From positions 559,694,176 through 559,758,175 of the forward strand of contig NC_058521.1 of the NCBI RefSeq assembly GCF_904849725.1: DNA of 64,000 nt, in the 5' to 3' direction. Shown in pieces: positions 9,786-21,732 of the stretch. How positions within the stretch are numbered: position 1 is the first letter of the stretch; every line of letters begins with the position of its first letter. The notes under the pieces are model-generated. The model saw only the letters and a program-made list of their open reading frames with translations, did not search any database and was not told the DNA's origin. Position numbers and translations under genes: made by a program. The DNA is from Hordeum vulgare subsp. vulgare. Lineage: Eukaryota; Streptophyta; Magnoliopsida; Poales; Poaceae.

Positions 9786-12414
9786 ATGGATACCATGCAA
9801 GCAGAGCAAGGTAATAATGGTGGCACGAGCCCTAGGCAGAGCTCGTGCATTGTGAACGGCCCCATCATCGTGGGTGCCGGCCCGTCGGGCCTCGCCGTGG
9901 CGGCCACCCTTCGCCGGCACTCGGTGCCCTTCACCATCCTCGAGCGCTCCGACGGCATCGCCGACCTCTGGACGAACCGCACCTACGGCCGCCTCCGCCT
10001 GCACCTCCCCAAGGTCTTCTGCGAGCTCCCCCACGTCCGCTTCCCGCCGGAGTTCCCCATCTACCCGAGCAAGCGCGAGTTCCTCCGCTACCTCCACTCC
10101 TACACCGCGCACTTCTCCATCTCCCCGCTGTTCGGCCGCAGCGTGACGCGGGCGCGGTTCGACGAGGCGACGTCGCTGTGGCGCGTCACCGCGGTCTCGT
10201 CGGCGGACGGCGGCGAGGTGACGGAGTACGTGTCCAAGTGGCTGGTGGTGGCCAGTGGGGAGAACGCGGAGGTGGTGGTGCCCAGGGTGAAGGGGAGGGA
10301 GAGGTTCGCCGGGGAGGTGCTGCACTCCAGCGAGTACAAGAGCGGGGAGCGGTTCAAGGGCAAGAGGGTGCTGGTGGTGGGGTGTGGCAACTCCGGGATG
10401 GAGATGTGCTTGGACCTGTGCGAGCATGGTGCCATCCCTTTCATGTCAGTCCGGAGTGGCGTAAGTGAACCAAGTCCTCTCTTGCCGCTTCCTCCCATGA
10501 GACATTGCTTTCTTGTTTCGTCGGGTTTCTTTGCCCTGGAGTTTCAATAGTTTCCCTCTTTGCCTTTCTATAAGCAGAAGAACATATGCATATGTCGTCA
10601 CCCTATTCCGTACTAACATGTTAGTTTGCTTTTCCACAATATAAACTCCTATTGTATGTTGCTCCATCTGTTTCTAAATATAAGTCTTTTAAAGATTCTA
10701 TTATAAACTACATACGAAGCAAAATAAATAAACCTACACTATAAAATATTTTTATATACATCTGTATATACTCCCTCTGTACCACAATATTTGTTGTTGG
10801 AGAGATAGTTCATAGTGATAGTTCATAGTGAAATCTTTAAAAAAAACTTATAGTTAGAAACGGAAAGAGTATAGGCTACTCCATCCATTTTTAAATATAA
10901 GGATGTATATAAACATATTTTAGAGTATAGATTCATTCATTTTATTTCATATACAGTCCTCTAGTGAAATTTTTAAAAATACTTATATTTAGAAACGGAG
11001 GGAGTAACTAGTAGAACTCTGCTTCTCCTGATGTATTTTCCTACATGAGCATTCACCCTTCAACTTATTTGAACATCTTGCATGTGAGCTCATCTCTCTC
11101 TATATATATTTGCCTGTGATGATGAAACAGGTGCACGTTTTACCAAGGGAGATGCTTGGATCGTCAACCTTCGGCATAGCCATGAAGCTGCTGCGATGGC
11201 TGCCCGTAAAGCTGGTGGACAGGTTCCTCCTCCTCGTGGCCAAACTGATTCTCGGGGACACGGAGAAGTACGGGCTGAAGAGGCCCAAGCTGGGGCCTTT
11301 GGAGATCAAGGAGGTGACCGGGAAGAGTCCTGTCCTGGACGTGGGGGCATGGTCCTTGATCAAATCCGGGAACATCAAGGTATGGTTATGGTTACTTCTA
11401 TCTTCTCTCTTTCTACTAGGATGCTTTGCTAGCTAGTGGTTGGCGAGGAAGAAAGAGTCAAGAGGGAGAGTTGTTTCTTGTGCATGCCATTCCAACTGCC
11501 GATCGCTTTTGAGGTTTCTACAACGTTCTACCTGGGTTGATCTTGTTGCTGAGTGGAGTGAGATTTTACGGTTTTACCTCTTTCTGCCTGGCCTTTGTTG
11601 GCCTCTAGTTTACCACTTGATCTGCCTGATGCAGGCGTGTGTACTTTTGGTAACTGTCGTATTGTCCACGGCGTAGCTAGGTAGAGAAATCAGACGCGTG
11701 GGAACAAAAATAGCACTGCCTCCATGGCATTCTCCACAGGGCCCCTTGTCGAGCGCGATCTCCAATGATCTCTCACTCATGCGTAGCATAACCTTGTGAC
11801 GAGCTCTCGCAAGTAGCTAGCAACAATCCCCGTACAGTGTGTGCACATTCTTTTTGACTTCAAACACCTCTCTCTCTCTCTCTCCCTCTCTCGTATTTTT
11901 CTATATCCATTTGTAAATAGTTCTGGCATGTGCACGTCTGAGGTAGGTTCTGATGGATGGCTTGTGTGTGCAGGTGGTGGCAGAAGTGGAGTCATTGGGC
12001 TGCAACGGGGCGAGGTTCGTGGACGGCAACGAGATGGCCTTCGATGCCCTCATCTTCGCCACCGGCTACAGGAGCAACGTCCCGTCATGGCTCCAGGTAA
12101 CACAACAGCTCTCTCGACATGGCAACCAAACGCTTTCCACAAACACAACAGCGCGCATTACTGATGCCGTTCCACGACGACGTGCGTGCGTGCAGGACGA
12201 TGGGTTCTTCACGGAGGACGGCAAGCCCAAGGCCCGGTGCCCCAGCAACTGGAGAGGCCCCAACGGGCTGTACTGCGTCGGGTTCTCCGGCCGGGGCCTG
12301 CTCGGCGCCGGCGCGGACGCGGTGCGTGCCGCCGCCGACATCGCCGGGAGTTGGCAGGAGGAGATGGTGGCAGCTGGAGCTGGAGCTGGAGCGGCCACGA
12401 TCTCCCCAGTGTGA
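9786..12414 (+). CDS. YUC: YUCCA-type flavin-containing monooxygenase (4 exons)
   Basis: Exons are 9786-10460, 11131-11379, 11974-12096 and 12196-12414, all with GT...AG introns in phase 0, giving 421 aa, normal for YUCCA proteins (about 380-440). YUCCA enzymes convert indole-3-pyruvate to indole-3-acetic acid using NADPH and O2, the rate-limiting step of auxin synthesis. Visible motifs: FAD-binding GAGPSG at residues 30-35, FMO-identifying [11 protein letters not shown] in exon 1, NADPH-binding GCGNSG at 199-204, and the ATG-containing [13 protein letters not shown] at the end of exon 3. Exon 1 is strongly GC-rich, as usual in grass genes. The start is the first ATG of the open frame and leaves a typical short N-terminus before the FAD site. 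The frame is intact. The C-terminus ends in an Ala/Gly-rich tail. Which of the several grass YUCCA paralogues it is cannot be told by eye. Confidence 0.95.
10662..10872. repeat. Degenerate Stowaway-type MITE in YUCCA intron 1
   Basis: The left end ctccatctgtttctaaatataag and right end cttatagttagaaacggaaagag form imperfect terminal inverted repeats. A second Stowaway-type start (ctccctctgtaccac) near 10770 suggests one MITE inserted in another. It is removed by splicing. Confidence 0.65.
10879..11004. repeat. Stowaway MITE in YUCCA intron 1
   Basis: A 126-bp unit begins ctccatccatttttaaatataag and ends cttatatttagaaacggagggag, flanked by TA on both sides (10877-10878 and 11005-11006), the Tc1/mariner-type target duplication. 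It lies about 125 bp before exon 2. Confidence 0.85.
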
Positions 12415-14748
12415 CCCATCGATCCAAGGGCGCGGTGGTGTTGCCCTGTGAGCTATGCATGTAGCTGGCCTGGAGGGAGACTGGTGCCACCAGCTGCGCG
12501 GCTGATGGTGCTGTTCACTGCAGTGGCAGGCACATACAGTATGTATATGGGAGAGGGAGAGGGAGAGGAAGAGGAGGTGTGTGTGAGTGTATGTGCATGC
12601 AGTGTGGCCATGGCCATGGCCTGGAGCAGGGCTGGACTGTGACAAAATTTTGAATAGGAAGTCGCCTGTCCCCATGCGCCCCAATCGCCCATGCATGCGC
12701 ATGCGGCTGAAAGGGTGCAGGCGTTTTTTTGTCCAACGAACGCAGGTCGCAGGGCTGATGTTTGCGTTACGTACGTACGTCGCCAAGCCCAACACCATTT
12801 GGTTTGCCCCCCTCGCGGTCTAACTCCCTTCTGCCCTCAGACCTCAGTGCAACGTCCTGTCCAGTTACACATGGGCAGTGAAGAGAAAACAGTTGGGTCG
12901 AGACAATGTTTTCCGGTGCAGTCACAACTTCTTCATTTGCTCTTGCTTTAAGAAGATTATGTTGCATCACAACAGCCTTTATGCGTAAACCAACACATCG
13001 GTAAGGTTTTAGACGGTTAGGCCCTTTCCCATGTTTCACCTTGTATAGGTGTTAAGGCTTTACAAGTAGACAACAAATCTCATGGGCATGGTAATAAAAG
13101 GAAGAGGGAGCAGTCTGGTGAACCAGGAAAAAACGATGCTAAATGTGCGTGCCTAGATGAAAATACAGTTTACATTTTATGATTAGATGAAAATAAAGTT
13201 TACATTTTACATTACAAAAATAATCCTAAAAAATATAGTTTACATCCTACAACAAATTAAATAAAGGATGCTTAGCAACAAGAAGCTAAGTAGCTATGTA
13301 TTAAGAAGTTTGGTTACCAAGCCCTTTCATGCCTTTAGCATCTCATCTACAAGCCTATGGGTTGATAGAGGCCTTGCAAGAGTTCAGAGTCCAACAAGTC
13401 CAAGGAAAAAAATAAAGACAACTGCCGCCGAGATGTGGAGTCGAGAGATAAGTGTCGCGATCACCTTCCTTTGTTGTATCTGGCTCAACACCTTCCGCTG
13501 CTGCCATAGAATATATGTATATATATAGGACATATATAATATAAAGATCGCAACGGCTCAAAGTGCAACAAGTCCAAGCGAAAAATAGCACTATGGAGAA
13601 TCGAGGCGATCAAGATGGCACTAGTAACATAGATGGTATACATGACCATGATTTTTTTCCCAAAAGGTTGCAAACCTAGCCATTGGCTAAACCAAAAAAG
13701 TGTGGAATTCACATTGTCAACTATAAGAGTTAAGCCAATAGGAACCGCCTCCTCTAGGACGCAGGGCCAAAGGCTTGCCCTGAAGATACTTGAGCTTTAT
13801 AAGGTCCATCCAATGGCCTTTTACATAGTCACATTTTGTTCGATGTCCAGATCCCATCCCCATACTCATGTCTTGATGGTGTCGCCCCAATGCCGATAAA
13901 GTTCGTCTCTTCCCACGACCACATACCCTGATGCACCTCCTTCAGTCTTCCTGTTGTCGAAATCATGTGTTCTTGATGGTCGCTTTATCTTCCTTTACCG
14001 CATCTGATTCACCACCATCTCTAGACCAACCCAACAATGGTCCTGCTATTTCCATCGTATCCAATGTCCAAAGTGCTTTTATCAGAAGATAAGGCATCAC
14101 CGTTAATTTCATTTATGCGAGAAACCTCGCAAGACAGTTGCACAAGTCAAAGATATCCATAGTCCTTTTGAATCTTGACATTTGGTAAGTGTTTGAATCG
14201 GTTGAATCTGCTTAAGATATTATTTAACGATGCATGTTTTCTAGAATATTCTGAAATTTGATCATGCTCCGCGCTCTCTTATCTATGGAAACATTGAGAG
14301 TCCTCCGTGTAGATATGCATGGGAATCCCATTTTTCCACATCAGTAGGCTTTGGCAGAGACGCCTGTTGTCTCAGTTACCTTTTATTCTTGACATCAATC
14401 TTTTTGTTGTAGCTGCTTGACTTGGCCATCATGAAAGGTCACCTAGTTCCACCTTGTGTTGAATCCATGAGCATCTCCGACGTACTTCACTCTATGCGCA
14501 TGATGTCTCAATTTTCATGGTTCCCACCAAAGAGGACATTGACAACCTCACGGATAGTCTTTGCAATGTCGTTGTGTCACTAGGATTGCACACACTTACA
14601 ACGAGAGACTCATTATGCCAATTTAATGGGACAATATTGACAATGATGGTGTTTTCCTTAGTTTTCTAACAGTTCACTCCAGCTCCCAATGAGATGGCTC
14701 AGCTTATTGCTTTTGAGTGGACGTTTGAGATGCGCCGACTCTAGCATT
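12415..14748. other. Downstream of YUCCA: 3' UTR and decayed non-coding DNA
   Basis: The first few hundred bases are probably YUCCA 3' UTR; a GAGAGG-rich stretch lies at 12548-12575 and a tacgtacgtacg run at 12769-12780. A short direct duplication (gatgaaaata.agtttacatttta) is at 13157-13211. Two related 'agt.caacaagtccaag' blocks occur at 13386-13408 and 13560-13580. No gene is supported. Confidence 0.5.
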
Positions 14749-15000
14749 TGGAAGACCAATTGGTAGCAAAGTTCATCTCTTGGCGAGGGAAAACATGTAA
14801 GATGACAGGCAAGGCAGTCCTTGTTAACCAGGTTTTGACTTTGTAAACCATTTCAAAATCGGACCCCTCTTTAGTTTCTTCATGGGGTGATGAAACCATT
14901 GACAAGATTATACAAGCGCTCCTCTGGGCTGGGCCCGACAAGATCTTATGAGACTTAGAATCTTTCACTTCGAAAATTTCTTGAGAGCCCTTTGTTTGGA
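14749..15000 (+). pseudogene. LINE reverse transcriptase scrap
   Basis: One frame reads LEDQLVAKFISWRGK, then MTGKAVLVNQVLT, a stop, and after a frame change DETIDKIIQALLWAGPDK. This is the order of the C-terminal reverse-transcriptase region of plant L1-type LINEs (W+GK..t.AGR..Lv..VL........id.i.r.FLW.G). Several stops make it a remnant. No ends or poly(A) tail were identified. Confidence 0.5.
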
Positions 15001-15775
15001 TTGGTCTTGGCTTGAATAACCTATATAAGACCTGGATTGGGCTTGTTCTTTGTACCATGACGGTCATGATCGAGATGGAGCCAAAGAAAATTTTAAGGAA
15101 GCATCATGTCTTGATGGCGAGTTGCGTAAATTAATTCGCCTCACATGTATGTTCTCTCTCTCTCTCTCTCTTCCTCTCTCTCACACACACACACATACAC
15201 AGAGAGTGTGTGGTTCCTCAGGCAATTCACTACCCTAAACGCCTGGATTAACCAAATTGATATCATCCTAGTTCTTACGCTCAACCATATACGAGCCTTT
15301 GGCTTCAAGTTCAAGAGGTGCAGCTCTAGCGCACCAGTTACAACATCTGATTTTAATGTAAATACTGAATTCTTAGTTGTCTAACCTAACAAGATCCAAC
15401 GTTTGTAATGTTTGGGCTCCACGTGTGCACAACTTTTTCCCTAGTTAACCTATTACCTTTGGGTTGGAATTGTTGACAAGCTTGAGCGGCTGTTCTACTA
15501 ATGAGCATAGGCCTCTTGAGTGGCAAACTAGGGGGGCTCGCTAGTGAAGTTTGAAGGAGATGAGTGCCCTAGCCATCCTTTGTTGACCTTGACCAGTGAC
15601 AACGATCAAAGGTGAATGGATTTTCATCTTCATGCCATATAGAGGAAGAAAATGGAATTGTTACCAACTTAGCACCTCGTGTTCACTACCACTTCCTTTA
15701 TCCCAACATTTGGTTTTCAAACGATCAAGGCCCAAAAAAGGTTTTGATTAAAATCCGTGAAAAACACTTATGCTG
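15001..15775. other. Non-coding stretch with (CT)n and (CA)n
   Basis: A pyrimidine and CA microsatellite lies at about 15152-15202. The rest shows no gene, repeat boundary or regulatory site that I can support. Confidence 0.5.
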
Positions 15776-16962
15776 CGCTTGGTTGCCCGCATCAAGCCCA
15801 ACCAAGTTCACACGGGAAGATTTTGGCTTGTTTGGTTGCCTGGATTACATCAGATTCTTAGTCTACACAGAATTCAAACCACTCCTGAGTCAGGCTCGCT
15901 AGGAACGGTTGAATCAACCATTTCCAATGAGCCAGGCTTGAAAGATGCAGAGGAGGAGAATGTGACACTGAACTCGTGCGTCAACGGAGATGGCGGGAGC
16001 TCGTGCGCATCTTCGAAAAAGCGGCAAAAGCTCCCGCCGAATCAATCACCCTATATAGCGTGCCTAACCTCACCGCCAAAACTCCCACCATTGTTCCCTC
16101 CTCTCGAGGTTTCCCTCTGGCGCGGATTGACATGGATAATCAGGCAAGTGGCATTCCTGTTCCGACCATCGGTTGATGATGGCGATGGTTTGAGGCCTCC
16201 TCTTCTCTGATGTGTCCCACACCTTCTTTGAGCTGCTCGGATGGTGTCTATGAGCTTGATCACCTCCTTATCTATAGTCATTCTAGCTAGATCTGTGAGC
16301 ATGTGGTGGGGTTAGATCTTTGACCATGTTGTAGCATTATACATCGCCAATCTGCGTGAATGTGATGTTCCGTTAGCTAGTGGTGATGGATTTGAAGCAT
16401 GTTAGGAGTTGTTTCCATGTCGGCAAGGATCGATAGTCTGTAGTAATGGATATGTAGTATACTAACATGCAAGTATGTGTGCTAGTTTGTTGAACCCCTT
16501 GCTAAGATTGAGTTATTGTGTTGAACTAGATTCTTACGCTTGTAGGACATGAGCACGTACGCAAGAGTCTAGTTAGGCCATTGTTGTGTCTGAGAGCCAG
16601 TTCTCGACCTCATATATCAAGGACTCCCAGCCACCCACGGATGACCCAATGCCTCCTGGTTCAGATGTTTTCGAGGTGTCTCCAACGGTTCCACCATTTT
16701 TGGCTACAACATTTACGATAGCTCAGACCAATGATCCAACTCATGTTGCTACTCAAAAGGTAGTCATAACAAAAAAGGAGGACATAGAGAAATAATAAAA
16801 TAGCATCCATTCTTATCGATGTTCGGGCTTAACAAGATGTGTGAAATCATAGCCAGTGGGGTGCAGACTTACAAGAGCTTCAAGGAGATGCACTTGAACG
16901 CTATTGCAAAGTAGGTGTTTGAGTTCTGTGCGCAAGAGGTCACCCCGACCCAAGTCTTGTTG

Positions 16963-18803
16963 GGCTACGCTAGGTGCAACGCTGCAATATAATTTTTTTC
17001 CTACACGCAATGCAACTAGAAACGTTACTGCTAGACGTGCAGTGTCGTGTAACAGAATTTGAGTTGTGGTAGCATGTTGCCGGAGTCGTATTCTCCTCAT
17101 CAATCTCCCATGTAGTCGATCGAATCCCACGAACAAATTCGTCGGAGCAGCGCAAGTGCATTGCCTCTAAGGATATCCGCACGTTTAGGAGGTACATCGT
17201 GCAGCGGAATGCTAGGTACGATCACACATCCACCGACGAGTGGAGGTGTCTAGTTGCAACACATGCAAAGCCCTATCACCCTATGATGGTGCCAAAGCAA
17301 TCAACCGATCATGTGTGCCGAACCTCCACTATATGTAGGCATTCGTTGCGGGCTTAGCTCTTGGGCCTTGCATGGACCCTAAAGCCCAAAGTCTACTCAG
17401 TCACGATCCAAGTCTAGCTCAAATCACATCCGACTAATGTCCTTGGATCCGACCTCATAGTTCCTTCCCATAAGTGCATGACCCCTTAGGTTCAAGTTGG
17501 CTTGATCACAAGTCAGATCACCTTCGACCGGATCGATTGGTAGCGGCCTCTAGCAAAGCGTGTTGACCACCAAGAATATAATGAAATCATTTTGGCGAAC
17601 CTATACATCACACTTCTATTCCCTTTGCCACATAATATATATTATCGGGCTCAAGGTGATATGGTCATCCTTGTTGCAGCCTGACCTCTTTCTCATTCTC
17701 GTGAATGGTACCAACACTTTGGATCATCACATAATCCTCATCGCATGGCCATACTTATCTAGGTCGGATCACCCGAGGGGCTCAAAGTACATCTCTTAGA
17801 ATCGGAGGGAAAATTCCCATCTTGCTCGACCTTGTCTCATAGCAAGGGTCTCGACAAGCCCGAAACACATCTATATAACTACCTAGTTACGGAGTAGCGT
17901 TTGGTTGGCCCTAAGCAGGTATGTCACCGTCCTCAATACATGCGCCAGCTGAAGTCTTAGGACACCTAACTTATGTCATACGAGAGACTCACAAATCATC
18001 TTTGTCGCGTGTTATGTGTGGGCATGTACGAATCGGATCCAACTACATCCAATCCGACCAGATCTTTCCGAGTTCATATTATTCGGCTAGCATCTAATGC
18101 TACATGGTCAATCAGACTGGGCCATCCATTAAGTCATATGCTAGCCTAGCTGGCTTCTCAAGGAGTCCGGGACTAAGGGGTACTCAGGCTGCCGGTCTAT
18201 CTCTATGGTCCGTACTATTGCTGAAGGGCCGGACTATAGGATGACACCATGTTCGGTAAAGAAACCCTGAAGCCTTGATGTGTCCTCCAAGTCAAGATGG
18301 AAGAATCGACATATTTTTTTTCCTCATGATAATAGACCACATGTAATCCTAGGTACCCATGGTGTCTATATAAACCAGATGGTTTTAGTTTGTGGTACAC
18401 AAAACCACCATCTAGGGATTAGTTCATCTAATCTCGTGGTAGATCGACTGTGTAATGATCATACACACATCAATATAATCAAGTATGGTGTAGGGTTTTA
18501 CCTATTCAAGAAGTCATGAACCTAGGTAAATACCATCCCTCTTCTTTCATGTTCCCCATTGATCCAAGATCCACATCTTGGGACCCCCTTCCCGAGATCC
18601 ACCGGTTTTGACACCGACAACTACGCGTCCACACAACCCTTTCGACTAGGAAATATTCAGTACAGTCATCATACAATGCATAGTCTCACAAACAAGTCAC
18701 GTACATATTGATACACACCATTTATTATGTCCAAGGACTATCTTTATTCATAAAAAAATAGGAAATACCATCATACTTGATTGCCTCTATGGCATACCTC
18801 CAA
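16963..18803 (-). mobile_element. Nested Copia-type LTR DNA inside Harbinger ORF1
   Basis: The left edge tgttgggctacgc and right edge attgcctctatggcatacctccaa match the reverse complement of a Copia LTR of the 'TGTTGGAAATATGCCCTAGAGGCAAT' class (shown here only in part). The inferred orientation is minus. The LTR is itself interrupted by unrelated repeat DNA including another LTR at 18155-18621. No coding sequence survives. Confidence 0.55.
18155..18621 (+). repeat. LTR-like segment ending ccggttttgacaccgaca
   Basis: It begins near tcaaggagtccgggactaagggg, has a TATA box (tatataaacc) near 18367, and ends gatccaccggttttgacaccgaca. These are the hallmarks of a common Triticeae LTR class. It lies within the minus-strand Copia LTR. 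The preceding 17.35-18.15 kb appears to be decayed internal or flanking repeat DNA without coding signal. Confidence 0.55.
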
Positions 18804-19844
18804 TAAGTATACAACCACCTGATGAAGTGTAGAGAAAGGTGGGTCATAGTATCCAAGCTCGGAGACGTGAGCGGCGCTTCATGGGATCAAGAGACCTGCT
18901 CGGTCCTTTTGGAGTAGAGCACTATAAAGGCCACACCGCATTTAGCTCACAAACCACCCGTTTAAGCTTATGTACCATGCCAACCACAACTAATCATGTT
19001 GTTGTGTTTTTTTCCTTAGGCTCGCCCAAGGACGCAGAGTTCCTCAATACACCCATCTAGAACAACCACAAGATGTGACGAATATTCTCCTTCTTTCTGG
19101 CAACCGACAAGCATGCCCTAGGCCCTGGTCAGCCGCTCAGGTCACTTACGTCGAACTATCCACACACCTAGGAGCAAGAGACCATTGTCCTTGATTGTGC
19201 TGACTAGGATGATGATCACGCTCCCATGCTTGATAGGAAGAGAAAGAGGGGAGCCTTCATGGATGACAAGTTGTCCGTCTTCAGTAGAAGGACTTAGGCC
19301 GTTAAGGAGGTTGCAAGCGCCATCTGGGAGAGAAAGTCGGTCGACATCCACCCTGACATCTATCGATTCCATGGACCAAGGTGGCTTCAGCCTGGAGGAT
19401 CTGATGGCTGCTCTGAGCCACCTGCTTGACAATAGGGCTCAGGGTGTTTGATTTTTTGCCATTGTTGATGCCCACAGGGTGCTCTAGCTTAGGATCTGGC
19501 TCTTCAAGCACTACCTTCGCTTCTAGTGGTGGTGATGGCGTGCATGATTGTCGATGGTGATGGCAATAAAGATGATGGTGTACATTTTGTGGTAGTTGGT
19601 GCTTGATAAACTCTTGATAATGGAATGTATATTTTGATGAGGTGGTATAGTAACCCCTCATGCCTATGGCAAACTAGCGGTGGTAGGATAATACCCTCTT
19701 TTAGATGTGGTGGTTGGATGACATCATAGTAATGGTAGTATGAACTCTCTACGTCATATGATCATGCATGCTTACTTATGTTTCATGTCTAGTGTGCTCC
19801 ATTGCTTGCTTCTTGAATTGTTGCTCTTCTGCAATGCTAGGACA

Positions 19845-20085
19845 AGTGGCATATGGTGTTCCGAGGAAGGGTTTTAAGGGTTTATAGTTCATGAAAAGTA
19901 TGCAATTAACAAGTGTCAAGTTGCAGGAATAGATGTCGCTCGGAATTTAAGAGTCATAGACGTCAAGGGATCCTTACTCCAAGGCATTTCTCAAGCAGGC
20001 ATGCATGTTAAAGTTAGCAAGGTGGATGGACAGTTTGGGATGAAGAACTTTGTCATCATCGTCTAGTTCGTCGTGATTGCGGTGT
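19845..20085 (+). pseudogene. RNase H1 N-terminal / viroplasmin-like domain remnant, copy 2
   Basis: One frame reads KWHMVFRGRVLRVYSS followed by a stop. Further on GMKNFVIIV, a stop, and FVVIAVLFCW match the NFIIIVEFITIDLLWRW end of copy 1. The domain therefore lies at the same place, downstream of the SANT-like ORF1, in both elements. It is broken by several stops. Confidence 0.5.
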
Positions 20086-20447
20086 TGTTTTGTTGGTGTG
20101 ATCATGTGTAATGTGTAGACAGTAAGCTCATCATATATGGTACAAGGTAACCAGACCTTGTTTTTTAAAAGGAACTAGACCTTGTTACAAATAAGCAACC
20201 AAACAACGTGCAGTAGTACGAGTCCAGCCAATGCAAGCAACCAAACACAATGCGTAAGTCGTTGGACAATCAATCAACATGTAGATATTAGTTTTTATAT
20301 GCATTAGCTCAACCAAGCTGGCCTGAAGTAATGAAGCTAACAACGGTGCAGGCAACCAAACACGTAAGTTGTCGAAGGAGTAGGCTTTTGTTTCTGGGTT
20401 TCAATCCGTCTTTTTGTGTAGCTCTCCTTCTACACCTTGTAGACAAA

Positions 20448-21628
20448 GAGGGAATTGCACAAAGCACCCCTTATTGGGGATAGTGTTGCACAAAACACCT
20501 ACTATACGGGTCTGTTGCGGGAAACACCACATATTGGTGCAATGAATTGCAGCTAGGTCTAATCTAGTGTTTGATTACATTGACATAATTCCAGACCGAT
20601 AGGTCCCGCTTGTAAGTGCATAGGTGGCAATAAAAATCGGCCACATCAGCCAACATATTAGACTGCCATCATCTCTAAAACATGTGGTCCAATTGAACTT
20701 GTGGTCCCTCACCACATCCGCCCCCGCTCGTGCGACAAGGGGGGGGGGGGGTGGACAAAACCCTTGGCGGTGCAACGGTCGGCCATGCATCGAGCAACGG
20801 CGAGGGCGCTGCCGTCAACCTTGCCTCGGGCGATGCCAGGTGCGTGGTGGGCGGCCCTATCTTGGGTAGGAGCGTTGGCTGCGTTCGACAACGCCTATCG
20901 GATTCTCTGATTGGCGATGACATGGAGGGCCTGGTGGACGGATCGACATCATGCGTGGACCGGCCTCCGGTCAGATCTTGACGTGCCCAATTCGGCCTGC
21001 TCGATACATGACGAATCTGATCGGTGACCTCCCGTGCACATGATGCTTGATGGAGGTTCGTCGAGCGAACCTGGGGATGAAAACCTTGCTCTCGGCTAGT
21101 TGTCAAGACCGACGATGGCGACACTCTTCTATGTCATTCCCTTCCGATTTTTTTTCTTATATAGGGTTTAGTAAAATGGTCGAAAAACCGTTCGTTTATG
21201 TAAATTATATCTGAACTTTGTATGAAATGCGCCCGGTTTACACGAATTTCATTCAATTAATTTAAATTATTGTTGAAATGTATGCGGACAACGGTTGGAT
21301 GGCGGCCTTTGGCATCAGTATTTGCGGACAAATGTTGAAAGGAATTTGTGGATCACGGTTGGAGATGCCCTTATTCAATTGTTTTATTTTACTTGGTCTT
21401 TACTCTTGTTGGTCCAATATATGTGTCTATTGTGGCCGGTTTTATTGTCATGTTTGCATTTACAAGTAGGATACATTGGTTTGGGATTATGTCAATTTAT
21501 CCAAACATTAGATTAGACCCCACTACAATGCATTACACTAATATGTGTTGTTTTCTGTAACAACCCGTATAGTTGGTGTTTTGTGCAACACCAGCCCCCA
21601 ATAAATTGTGGTTTATGCAATTCCCTCT
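20448..21628. mobile_element. Mutator-like element with GC-rich interior (Pack-MULE-like)
   Basis: Inverted termini of about 125 bp begin gagggaattgcacaaa on the left and end tttatgcaattccctct on the right. The flanking 9 bp are gtagacaaa (20439-20447) and gtacacaaa (21629-21637), 8 of 9 identical, as expected for a Mutator target duplication. There is no transposase. The interior at about 20690-21110 is much richer in GC than the termini and includes a poly(G) run at 20741-20752. This suggests captured gene DNA; I do not recognise the source. Confidence 0.75.
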
Positions 21629-21732
21629 GTACACAAATGAAACGAGCCAAAGATTTTGCCTCAGACAATAACAGAATCTAATCTAATGCAGTTCCCTTGT
21701 GCGATTTTCCTCTTGATTTATTACTTGTCTTA

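Larger units (their letters stand above)
16586..19538 (+). pseudogene. Myb/SANT-like ORF1 of Harbinger-like element, copy 2 (split by insertion)
   Basis: The first part ends at 16963 with FGLNKMCEIIASGV, SFKEMHLNAIAK, a stop, and VFEFCAQEVTPTQV. The protein resumes at about 18804 with VYNHL and then VSKLGDVSGASWDQETCSVLLE, so the insertion split the codon run TQV-YNHL. Exon 2 follows from about 19025 (SPKDAEFLNTPI) through RKRGAFMDD to DQGGFSLEDLMAALSHLLDNRAQGV near 19448. At least four stops are present. Alignment to copy 1 makes the identity secure despite the damage. Confidence 0.7.
15776..20395 (+). mobile_element. PIF/Harbinger-like transposon remnant, copy 2 (interrupted)
   Basis: This is the plus-strand relative of 6030-8790. 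It has the same 5' region (gcttggttgcccgc, then a GC-rich stretch with agctcgtgcgcat), ORF1 and RNase H1 N-terminal domain, and ends among gcaaccaaacac motifs near 20360. About 1.84 kb of LTR-retrotransposon DNA (16963-18803) splits ORF1 exon 1. Edges are approximate. Confidence 0.6.

Noticed and set aside
9747..10427. Long minus-strand frame opposite YUCCA exon 1
   Set aside because: It is a by-product of GC-rich third codon positions in the YUCCA exon; its composition (His/Pro/Arg/Ala) matches no family.
12085..12798. 237-codon minus-strand frame over YUCCA exon 4 and 3' region
   Set aside because: It crosses an exon antisense, an intron and the 3' UTR, and shows only low-complexity His/Thr and Pro/Ala runs.
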